Below are positions 1-11,071 of a stretch of DNA of 64,000 bases, piece by piece. The DNA lies in NCBI GenBank assembly GCA_019916065.1, contig CM034234.1, positions 8,654,342 to 8,718,341 on the forward strand, read 5' to 3'. The first letter of the stretch is position 1; each line of letters opens with the position of its first letter. The notes under the pieces are model-generated. The model had not been told where the DNA came from. It made no database searches and saw nothing but the letters and a program-made list of their open reading frames with translations. The translations under genes and the position numbers were made by a program. The stretch comes from Vitellaria paradoxa. Taxonomy: Eukaryota; Streptophyta; Magnoliopsida; Ericales; Sapotaceae.

Positions 1-1
1 T

Positions 2-2303
2 GCTTCAGTTTTATCAATTTTGAACCGTGAACAAATAGAAGAGCTGGAGCAACAAGTCAAGGAAAAAGATGATAAAATTGCTGAATTGGAGAAGCAAATG
101 GCAGAAAAAGATAATAAAATTGCTGAATTGGAGAAGCAAATGGCAGAAAAAGATGATAAAGTTGCTGAATTGGAGAAGCAAATGGCAGAGAAAGATGAAA
201 TTCTGACAAAGTTGTACATTGACAATGAAAATCTCAACCTGCAAAACACAAACCTGAAGGAAGAACTTGATAATGTGAATGCAGTTGTTGAATTATTAAG
301 GTCTGAACTTGTCGAATCTAGCGTCCACCAGGTGACGCAGAAACATGCAGCAACTAGAAGGCCAAAGAAATCGGATACAAATAAAAAACAAACTCCAGCT
401 GCAAACGAACCACCTTCAATGTACAAAAGGCTCAAGGACAAAACACGCCAAAAGAAAAGAGATCCTGAGTTCACATACAGTGGTAAAAAGAAGGTTGCAA
501 AAAAACAAAAGGCAGATACTGCGGCAGTTGTCACGGAAGATATAGAATCTGACATTATAGACATTGATCTTCTACAACTGTCTACACATCAAACCGAGCC
601 CAAGCAACCTTCGCTTAAGCAGATTATTTCAACTTTTCAACAAAACACACATCTATCGGCGGTAGAAAAGGAACGGATCTTAAAACTTATTGATAATGAG
701 GGGAAAGCGTAAGACAATATTTAACTCTTTCTTTTTTATTACTTGTCAATTATAAAAAAAATTACTTGCTATCATCTGGTACTGTTCTCTATTTTTTACA
801 ATAATTGGTACTGTCATTCCTTTATCTGGTACTGTTAACATAAACATTTCAAACTTAACTCATGTTGTTGTTGTTTTTTTTTTTTTTTTTTTGGCTGATC
901 TTGTTGACATCTCACTGCTCACTGTATACACACAACACAGTGCAACTGTTTGGGCTGTACCAAATGAGCCACTCTGCATGATCACCATTGAAGATATCTA
1001 CAACCTCATAGCAAATGAGAGTATATCAAACATGGTAGGCATATATGATTAACTTCTATTTCTACAGAATTAATAAAGTATGTTGACTATTTCTTAAATT
1101 CAACAAATTAATCTGATATTTACTAATCACAATATTTGCCCAGCTAATTGACTGTCATGCACGCTATCTAGAATCAACACAACATGAATCAGTCAACAGC
1201 ACTTTCCCCAAAAGATGCTTATACTTCAGCAGTTTGTGTTGGGTAAGATTTGTGACCTCTTTCTGTGGTTAATTGTGCTTTTTGCATACTATATATATTC
1301 GGTACTCTTTTTCTAGAGCATAAATGTTTGGTACTGTTTTTCAAATAGCATTCATCTTATACATAAAAACAGTACCGCATACATGTGGTACTGTCATCTA
1401 TATGGTACTGTCAGCCATGCGATGGATATGAGACTTCTTTTTTATTTTCATATTACTGTTGGCATACTACAATCATTCGGTACTGTTTTTACGAGAGCAT
1501 GCATCTTGGGGGAAACAGTACCGCAAGCATGTGGTATTTGACAACATGTATTTTTTCTTGTTGCAGACATTTGTGGTATTTGAGAGACATCATGCAGGTC
1601 GAGACACTCAGATTGATCAAAAGCTGAAACTATCTGATACATACAGACTACTTGTATTCCCTTTGAATACAAGTGGAACGAGAATTCCTGCTGATCCCAA
1701 CCATTGGACCCTTTTGGTATTGGATAGAGACACGTGGACATGGACACATTATAATTCCATGAAACCACGTAGAGCAAATTCCAAAGATTTGTATCTTGAG
1801 GATGCAAGGAAAGTGGTAAGATTCTGTATGTAAATTTTATACATAATTTCATTGGTACTCTTTTCTACTATTTACAACAGTACCGGTTCTGTTTATTAAA
1901 ACTCATACTGTCTCCACATTTGTCATATTGTATCAGAAAGAGTATGTGGAATTGAAACTTAAAGACCAATACCTCAATGATCCAATAACAAAAAATATTG
2001 AACATACCAGCATGGAATTCGAATACCCAATTGTTTCTGCAGCAAATTGCCCACAACAAGGATCTACAACGTAAGCCACACCCTTTTTTATTCATGCAAA
2101 TTGTTGAACACCTCTAACTAAATTCTTACAATCTATAACATCTTGTGTGCAGTGTTGACTGTGGGCCAATGGTGTGCTACGTAATGCAATGCATATCAAA
2201 TGACGAGCCACTTGAACCCATGCTTTCAGAAGAAGCTGTACAAGCTTACAGAGCAAAGATGCTAACACAATTTCTGTCCATTAGTGATGTACAAACATTG
2301 TGA
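2..2303 (+). CDS. Ulp1-type (C48) SUMO-protease-like protein of a MULE, 5' partial
   Basis: Exons inferred at 2-708, 941-1034, 1144-1242, 1567-1815, 1937-2070 and 2153-2303 (TGA), all with GT-AG borders and matching phases. The frame is open at the window edge, so the true start lies upstream; the TTG at 20 is not a start. The N-terminal part is a coiled coil with three near-identical 14-residue (double heptad) repeats encoded by a 42-bp tandem repeat, followed by a basic, lysine-rich region that could be a nuclear signal. The protease core holds NHWTLLVLD (catalytic His), WTHYNS (Asn where yeast Ulp1 has the catalytic Asp) and VDCGPMVCY (catalytic Cys). The family removes SUMO or similar modifiers; in KIUL-type MULE proteins the substrate is unknown. 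It converges with the transposase gene. Confidence 0.8.
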
Positions 2304-2633
2304 TTGTAATTAAACTGTATTAGTGCACACTCTGTTTCTTTTTTAACAAAATACTTGTATATTCAACATTCTTTTCCTGTAAATTGAATGATACAGTTTA
2401 TGCTAATACAAATAGTCAATGTCCAGTTAATGGTACTATTTGTGCAACATAAATAGTCATGGTTTTTGCGATTTTTGTATGATAACTCTTGGGATGTTGA
2501 TTCTTGTTATGTTGATAGTGCTGCAAAATAGTGCTGATTGATACTCTATTCGAAACAGTACCGGTATTAATATTAACAGTACCGGTACTGTTTTATACCG
2601 GTACTGTTTGTATGAAGTATCTCAATACCAACA

Positions 2634-2945
2634 TATGCGGTACTGTCTCTCATTCGTTTGATATGTGAGCCATTTTTGTGTTTAAATGTGGTGTTTGCAT
2701 GATAGAGTCACGTGGTACTGCTTTTGAACGAGCATGCATCCTAAAAAAAAAACAGTACCGCAGACTATGGTGCTGTCACACATGCGGTACTGTCTCTCAT
2801 TCGTTTGATATGTGAGCTATTTTTGTGTTTACATGTGATGTTTGCATGATAGAGTCGTGCGGTACTGTTTTTGAACGAGCATGCATCCTAAAAAAAAACA
2901 GTACCGCAGACATGTGGTACTGTCACACATGCGGTACTGTCGGTC
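2634..2945. repeat. Tandem repeat of about 147 bp between the two MULE genes
   Basis: The block starting 'catgcggtactgtctctcattcgtttgatatg' near 2634 recurs near 2781, and a third decayed start lies near 2928. Each copy contains several GGTACTGT/ACAGTACC motifs. It lies in the spacer between the convergent protease and transposase genes, downstream of both stop codons. Confidence 0.75.
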
Positions 2946-3317
2946 ATTTCATTGTATGTGTGATTCTCTTCTTTGTTTAATGGTGCTCTTTGCTTGTGAA
3001 AACACTTACAGCTATTGTCACCAACAAATTTTATGTCCTTTAAATATAAGAATGACAACGGTACTGTCTGCAAATATAAAATTGATACACTATTACAAAC
3101 AGTACCAGTATTAATAAAAACAGTACCGGTACTATTTTATACCGCTGTCATTCTCAATACCAACATTAAAAATGAATATCGCTGAATAAAAAACTATCAC
3201 AAAATGGATTGAAACATACTCATTCTCATTATTAATTCAAAAACAGTACCATAACAAACAAACAATAACAGACTTCTTCACAGCATAATTTTGGGAGAAA
3301 AAAAAACAAAAAACAAT

Positions 3318-6219
3318 TCAACTCAACGGCTCTTTGCAAGTCTTCTTATTATGAGAGCCCATGCGACCACAACGACCACAACGAATTCTTCGTACAAGCT
3401 CACCAGTTGATCTAATCCTACGCTTCTTCGGCCTTCCAGCTGGTCTCCGTGTTATTGGAGGTAATATTGAACTATTACTGTCTGCAAACTCTTGGATTAT
3501 GTCTGTTGGTATTGGAACAATCACACCTTCATATGCCAATTTGTAATTATCAACATGAAAGTACTCATCAACAAACTCACTCAAAGGTCTGTTAATCCTC
3601 CCAATAACAGCAAATGCATGAGAGCATGGAAAACCAGAAATTTGCCAACCATAACAAGAACATGTACAATTCACCAAATCAACAGTTGTTGAAGGATTAG
3701 AAAATACTTCATAAATACTATCTGAACACATCTTGATGGTCCATGTTCTACCAGCATCAACAAGTGCATTAAACTTCTCTTCCATTCTTGGACATAGAAC
3801 ACCATTCCACTTTGTAGCATCGAGCTTTCTTATGGCAAACCATTCCATTAATTTAACCCTTATCTTGTCAACCAAATGTGCCACTGGCATATTTCTTGCA
3901 TCAAGAATCCATGAGTTAAAAGATTCAATGGCATTTGAAGACATCTCACCATACCTTCTACTACAAGAATACGCATTAGTCCAATTTTGCACAGGCAATC
4001 CACTCAAAAAGTTATCCACAATTGCACCCCCTTCCCTCTTCAAAACATCTAACTTCTCCTTAAATGCTGCAACTGTGGGAGCATAAGCACACTGACAAAA
4101 CAAGTTCACAATGTATTCACGGGATCCATTAGATCTGTTACCACGACTAAATTTATCTCTTAAATTATTCTTCAAATGCTGTAGACAGAAAAAGTGATGA
4201 CATGTAGGAAACTTAATTGGCAAAGATTCCATCAATCCAGGATTTCTATCGGAAATAATTGTAAAATCTTCAGAGGGGTTCAATATCTCACGCAAATGAC
4301 CTAGGAACCAAGACCAATTATCGAAATTCTCTGAATCAACAACAGCAAATGCCAATGGGAATAACCCTGCAGATGAACATAAAAACAGTACCGAATTACA
4401 AAACAGTACCGCATATTAAAACAGTTCAAAAAAAACAGTACCATTCTTTGTATGGTGTACTTGTGGTCGTTGAATACCAGATACATTTGGTACTGTGTTA
4501 TACGATACTACATCTTACTGAAAACAGTACCACATAATAAAACAGTACCGCACAAAAACAGTACCGCACAAAAACACTACCATTCTTTGTATTGCTAGAT
4601 ACATTTGGTACTGTGTTTATACGATACTACATCTTACTAAAAACAGTACCGCATAATAAAACAGTACCGCAAAAAACAGTACCACATAATAAAACAGTAC
4701 CGCATGAAAACAGTACCACATAATAAAACAGTACCGCACAAAAACAGTACCGCACAAAAACACTACCATTCTTTGTATTGCTAGATACATTTGGTACTGT
4801 GTTTATACGATACTACATCTTACTAAAAACAGTACCGCATAATAAAACAGTACCGCAAAAAACAGTACCACATAATAAAACAGTACCGCATAAAAACAGT
4901 ACCACATAATAAAACAGTACCGCACAAAAACAGTACCGCACAAAAACACTACCATTCTTTGTATTGCTAGATACATTTGGTACTGTGTTTATACGATACT
5001 ACATCTTACTAAAAACAGTACCACATAATAAAACAGTACCGCAAAAAACAGTACCACAAAAAAGTATGAACATTAACATACCATTATTCGCATCCTTGCC
5101 AGTAGCTGCCATCAGAATACCCTTGAAACGTGACTTCAAGAAAGTACCATCAATAAAAATGATAGGTCTGCAATATTTGAATCCACGTATACTGGCCCCA
5201 AATGATACAAACAACCGTCTAAACCGGTTTATACCGTCATCCACATCCAACACAATATGACTACCTGGGTTAAGATCCATTGCAGCCTTCACATAACAAC
5301 TCAAGTTATTAAACGAATCAGCATACTCACCATAAATCATGTCTTTAGCTTTCTCTAAAGCACTCCAAGCCTTATCATAGCTAATTTCCATGCCATAGTT
5401 GTTTTTAAAAAATATAATAACGTCGACCGGCGACATTGAAGGTTTTAATGCTACTTGATCAACAATCAACTTACCTAAAGATTTCCTGCTCATCCTCTTA
5501 GACCTATCCCTAATAATTGTCGGACCACAACTGTGAATATTGTTGAATTTCCTTATGTAAAAATTACGATTAACTTTTGATAACGATGCAACAATTGACC
5601 ACGGACACCCTTCAGCGAACTTTTTTGCACAAACAACTTCGACTCTATCCTTGTTATTCCTCTCATACAAAAATTCAAAGCCAACCTCTGTAGCATATCG
5701 ACAAATTGCATCACGAAACTCATCAACACCTCCTACGAATTCCTGTCCCACGCTCAATATTAATGACGACCAATTAGAACACAACAATGGTTTATCCTTA
5801 CGGCTTGAAATTGAACTACGATACACATCAACATCACAGCAATCATCATACGAATCCAGACCAGTACCAACATCACCAATTGGCACACTATTAGAAACAG
5901 TACCGGAACTGCTGGAAACAGTACCGGTACTGTTTTGGATCGGTACTGTGTTCAAACCGCCGAAAAAAACATCAATCGATATATAACACAAACCAACCAT
6001 GCGAGCCAACATAATCATATTTTGAAAATCAACATCGTTTCTCAGAAAACATGAAGAATGTTCATGGATTGAGTAACTAAATGATACATTTTCCAAATTC
6101 AAACTCGACCAATTCTCACACACCTTTAACGCAAAATCTGAAAATGACATTTCACAGTTCAAATTGACTACAAAAGTCTCTGTACCAAACTTACATAGCA
6201 GCATCAAATTCGAAGACAT
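3318..6219 (-). CDS. MULE (MURA-type) transposase with SWIM zinc finger
   Basis: Two exons: 6219-5082 and 4366-3318, joined through ANNG|LFPLAFAVVDSEN, giving about 728 residues. ATG at 6219 is chosen; an in-frame GTG lies at 6252. The transposase core shows the conserved blocks around the DDE residues: IDGTFLKSRFKG (first Asp), FTIISDRNPGLMESL (second Asp) and SNAIESFNSWI (Glu). A SWIM-type finger (CTCSCYGWQISGFPCSH) and a C-terminal CxxC knuckle (RCGRCGRMGSHNKKTC) follow, as is usual for MURA proteins. The N-terminal third contains a low-complexity stretch rich in TVP and GTV, encoded by copies of the element's dispersed ACAGTACC motif at 5898-5948. The single 715-bp intron is almost entirely tandem repeat. 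No stop or frameshift interrupts it, so it may be functional. Confidence 0.88.
4367..5081. repeat. Nested satellite filling the transposase intron (about 185-bp period, built of ACAGTACCG units)
   Basis: The intron consists mostly of short units of the form 'aaaacagtaccgca(taat)'. These are arranged in larger tandem copies marked by 'ccattctttgta', at about 4443, 4579, 4765 and 4950; the last three are spaced about 185 bp. The same 8-mer occurs elsewhere in the MULE but was not seen after 5950. Confidence 0.85.
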
Positions 6220-6439
6220 GACTGACCGAAATCGTTCACAGCACAAACTCACCCAAATGCGTAATCCAAATCCGTACGTATTCCTTCGACCGACGTTAAT
6301 CTCACTGCAAATCGTGTAATCTGTATCTATTTCTTCATATATAATCCTTTAACAGACTTTTTATCTCACTGTATGCTTGTTCACGCGATCTATAAGGAAT
6401 GAAACAAAAAACGGAAAACGTGATTCTCGGTTCCATAAT

Positions 6440-6647
6440 TCTCGGCAATTTCATATCAGTTAATTATAGATAAAAGGGCATTTAAGTCATATTATAAATT
6501 ATATTTAAAACAAACTCGTGGGACCCACTCAAAAGTGTGACTTAAATACAAAACTTTCACATTAATATGACTTAAAAGCAATACTTTTTTTTTGGTATGA
6601 CTAATATCTTTAAAAGATTACAAAGTATGACTTGGATACAATTTTCC
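6440..6647. repeat. Putative right terminal region of the MULE
   Basis: The stretch contains repeated 'tatgacttaa', 'gtgacttaaatac' and 'tatgacttggatac' words in AT-rich DNA with a sharp outer end at 'gacttggatacaattttcc' (6629-6647). Subterminal word repeats of this kind are typical of MULE ends. The matching left end is outside the window, so inverted complementarity cannot be shown. Confidence 0.5.
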
Positions 6648-6776
6648 GTATATATTAAATGTCTTGTTCCACGTGGGAGGCTCCAAGAAGCCCATCTGCC
6701 AAAACTAAACATGACCCCCATCATTATACTAAAACAAAAAAGGGAAAACATGCTTTCCTTGCCGCGTGTCTAATCT

Positions 6777-6808
<32 letters not shown>

Positions 6809-8378
6809 GTGCATTAGGAGCTAATAAATTAAGTATTAAAAGTTAGGTATTCGAAATCAAAAGTTAAAATTTTGGACCATTATAAATAAGAAATAGTGAA
6901 TTATATTAAAGTAAGGATTAAACAGAAAATTAAATATACAAAAATATTTCGATCGTTAAATGAAAAAAAATGCTAGTTTGGGAAAAGGAACATTTTCAAA
7001 AATTCTATTTTTTATTTTATTATATATATATATATATATATATAACATGTTTTTTTTTTGGGTAAGTATATATATAACATGTTAGTGTGGTACAGTTTTG
7101 AATTATTAATTATAATTATTATCGCTAGCGACTTTTTTTGCAAAGTTAGCAAACATAATAATAACTCATCATCGCATCGCTTAATAAGAGAGGGAAATAT
7201 ATGGATAAAATTGCAGAGAAAGTAGCGGTTTCATATACAATTAGCTTGGGGTAGCTTTGGTATAAAAACTTATTTTCTCCCCCAAATTAACGTCTAATTA
7301 CAAGAGCTTGCTAGTTCATGAAAGGAGACAGAAACATTTAGAGGCAGGCATCTTTATTGATGAAAGCAAGCAGCGATCTAGCACGCATGTACCTGCAACA
7401 CTTTATGGTACATAAATATAACATAAGGTTATTTGTATTTATATTCTTGTATTAAATTTAAAAATTACTATGTGAGCTTTGAAAAGTTTATACATAAGAT
7501 TGAAGTGAACTAATGAAAGGTGTTAAATTTTTAATTAAAAAAATAATATTTATAAAAAATTAAATCAGATCAATAGATGTAAATACACGAATATGAAGTA
7601 TAAGATGTGTAAATAAGTTTCTTAAAATTATTAAGAGTCAACTGAAATTTTACCCGATCATTATTGATTAAAAAAAAAAATGTATGGTTCGGATGAAGTT
7701 AAAAAGTGAACATATAATCACTTAATATTCTACCTAAAATTTATGGTCAAAAAATAAATACATAACTCCTTAACATTTACCTAAAATGTCAAATGGACAG
7801 CTTCTGTTAAATTTAGCAGGAATGTAATATACTTACCATGCAATATTGTGCTTTTTTTTTACCAAATAATATCTATTGAACAACAAAAATACCTCTAAAT
7901 GACATTTTGTAATTTCACCGTACATAATTACTACCTTTCAAATGGGCATTTTGATAATTTAATGAGCACTTTTACATAGCATTAAATTCAGAAATAACAT
8001 ACATTTAAACACTTTTTTAAGTCCAACGTTCAGAGATCACCATCCTCGATGAGCAAACCGCAGAGAAAGTGGGTAAAAAAGAGAAGTTGGAGAAGCAATT
8101 CAAGATTACGAGATGGAAATTTTGAAGTAAATATACTGTCATTTACTTGCACATGTTTACATATTTGATGAATGGCAGCCAATTTCTAGCATGGGATATC
8201 GACCATCAAATTAGCCCTTCATTCCCAAAATTTGGGTAAATTTGGGTTGTCATTACTTGGCATTTAACAAATGCTAAGGACATCAACAAAGGGGTCTCAA
8301 AGTAGAAATTGATGGCAATCCGATTAGGTTACTTTCAGGGTTTTGACATCTTCACAGGGTGCAGAGAACCTCCAAAAG
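6648..8378. other. AT-rich intergenic spacer
   Basis: No coding exon is recognisable. The stretch holds TA microsatellites at about 6786-6808 and 7021-7043 and long A/T runs. The last 300 bases are the presumed 3' flank of the nucleoside hydrolase gene on -. Confidence 0.6.
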
Positions 8379-11039
8379 TCAGGGTTTCATCAACAGTTTC
8401 TTAACATAGTTTCGAACTTCGTCCACATTCACAGTCCACGCAACCGAAACAGGGGAATAATCTGACCAGGGGTTGCTTGAATTCCATCTGGTATCGAATT
8501 ATAAACAAATTATTAGAAACCATAAATATATACTGCTAAAAATTAAAAAAATAAAAATAAAAATAAGCCAATCCAATGTACAAAACTCCTGCATCATAGG
8601 GTCTGAAAAGGTTAGATGTAGTCTACAAGCAGAACCCCCTAGGTTGCTATCCATCATATATGGCTAAAAGATAAGTTAAAAAAAAAAAAAAATGCATTTT
8701 CCATTAAACCTACTTCTTTAGTCCTTGGTCCATGAGTGTGTGCCCCACGCATATTCCCTGCGTCTCAACTCGAACTACACCCTTCTTGAATGTGAAGAGG
8801 TCAGGCCGAACCAGTGCCACATAACCGAGTGGATCATGAAGGAAAATCCCTGAAAATCATCGAACTTCAAATTGTCTAAAAGGAAGTCGATTACGAATTT
8901 TAGAAACAGTGTTTATTTTGGGAGGGTCCAATATACACGTAGAATATTAGAACAATACCGTGGACTCCATCAGACCTTACGTGCCAATCTCTATAAAATT
9001 GGCACATACTGCTTATGCACTGAGCATGTCTTCCCTCAGACTGCCTCAATTCATCGAGGTCAGCATCTAAAACAATAAGATAAGATTTAATTTAGAGGAC
9101 AATGAATTCCATAAAGCACAATTGCAGTGCAATAGATAAAAACTGTTAACAAATATAAATATATATATATATATATAGATAAAAGTGTAACAAAAAAGAA
9201 ATGAGGGAGGAGTCAGACCTGACAATTTGACTTGTGTTGTTATGTTTATGCCAACGACAGCAATATTTGCCCCAGAAGTAAACACAATATCTGCTGCTTC
9301 GGGGTCCCCATAGATCTGCAAGTGAGAAAAAACAATATTAACTGAAGGTTGTGAGCCGAAAGTAAATGCAATTTCCTTCATTCGAAGCTAACAACTAGAG
9401 TTATACATTAATGCATTGTATAGAATAGTGAAACTATGCCTTATTTAACAAAGATAAAATTTCCTGGAAAAAAAAATAAAAAAATAAAAGAAGAAAGGAG
9501 ACGGAGATAATAGACCACATTTGGAAACGAACTACAACTGTGCATTTCTATAACAAAGAGCCAAGACCGTAAACGAGCTTGAAAAAATCTTATTTAACGT
9601 GACAAAGCCAACATTGCCAATGGCAAAGGATTAGCAACACCTTGACTGTGGATGCCAGGACGATTAGGTGCAATCTGAGCACATGAATAAACAAAAGAGC
9701 ATCACCACAAGAGGCAGAGGGTAAACTAAAAACAGCCATATCATGGTTGGTTGCACCAAACAAAAATATGGGAAGTTGCAAGCTTGGCAACTGCTTTATG
9801 ACTATTAGGAAACGAGTTGAAGGCTTGAGAGCCGCCATTTAATCATCAATCATGGTGCAACTGTCTTGAAGTGGCAATAGCCTATAAGTGGAGGATGAGC
9901 AAGAGGACAACTTCAACACCCCACAGTGGGCTTATCTAGGAGCAGCAGGAGTAATGTACTATAGTAGTATACATAATTTAATGCTTTGAAGGAGGCTGTC
10001 TGGACTCAGTTTCTTCTAGCATTCCCATTTGAAGTAAATATAATCTTTTGTTAGTCTTCGATCCTGATTCTTTCTTGAAACTTATTGTAGTGCATTCTTA
10101 AACCCAGGTTAGTCCTGAAACAAGGTGACAAGACCACACAACACAATCACCTCATCAATCAAATCCATCCACTGATTCATTCTGAATTTTTGTTTTGGTT
10201 AATAGTTTTAAAGCCTTGAACGCTTCCAAATTTCAGAAAGATCTAATTTAGCCAGGAGAGAACTTTATGGACACAATGAGGCATGTTCTGTTTCATAATA
10301 TATGGAAGGGGAAAGATAGAAGTGATAAACTCACATTTGCTTCGGCAGCAGGATTGACATTTCCTAATGCAAAAAATGATCCACCAAGGATAACCACCTT
10401 TTTAACCTTGCTAGCAAAAGATGAGTCCCTTTTGACTGCCTGATCAAAGAAACACATTCTTATTGAGTATCAAGGGTACAGAATAGAAAAACTAAAGCAG
10501 GCAATATATTTGAGAGAGTGAACAGAGAGGAAGACAATAAAACTAACCAAAGCCAAATTTGTCAATGGTCCCAGCGCAAGTATGGAAATTTCACCAGGGA
10601 ATTCAGAAACCATATCCACCAAAAATTCTGATGCTGTCTTCTCAATTTTCTTGGATTTTGGAGGAGATAAAAAAATGTTCCCTAGTCCATCTGAACCATG
10701 AACAAAGTCTGCAACACGTGGTATCCCACCCTGTTGGAAGACATTAGGTGTTTCACCAGTAAATCACGAAGTTTTGAATACCCATAAGTATATTTCATAA
10801 CTACCAAATTACCAGTTGTATCTTATCACTGTAGCATGTATAAATTTTTCAAAAAAGAAAAAGGAAAAATAAAAGTTCTGTGAAGCACGATTGAAAATTT
10901 TCATGATATAGAGTATTTCAAGTATACAAGGCAGCCTAAGAATCTCAGATGATTGCATTGTAGGTATGACACTTGTCAAGCCTGTTGAAAGTCAGTGTAC
11001 GCAATATTATTAATTTATTACATAAATCACTCGCATTCC

Positions 11040-11071
<32 letters not shown>

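Larger units (their letters stand above)
1..6647. mobile_element. Mutator-like element (MULE) with Ulp1-type protease and transposase genes; left end outside window
   Basis: The stretch carries a C48 (Ulp1-type) cysteine protease gene on + and a MURA-type transposase gene on - that converge at about 2303/3318. This gene pair is known from plant MULEs that captured a ULP gene (Kaonashi/KIUL-type elements). The right terminus is placed near 6647, where a sequence reading inward on - as GGAAAATTGTATCCAAGTCA is followed by several subterminal repeats of the 'tatgactta' type. The left end is not in the window. Both coding frames read through every inferred exon without stops, so this copy may have moved recently. 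The exact terminus and its target-site duplication are inferred. Confidence 0.82.

Noticed and set aside
4380..5060. CRISPR-like array of short repeats
   Set aside because: Units are of uneven spacing, lie within an intron of a plant transposase and form higher-order satellite copies; no spacer-repeat structure.
4999..6252. Transposase start at 6252 and continuous frame to 4999
   Set aside because: 6252 is GTG, and past the donor at 5082 the frame runs into the satellite; ATG at 6219 and a spliced intron restore the conserved ANNGLFPLAFAVVDSEN block.
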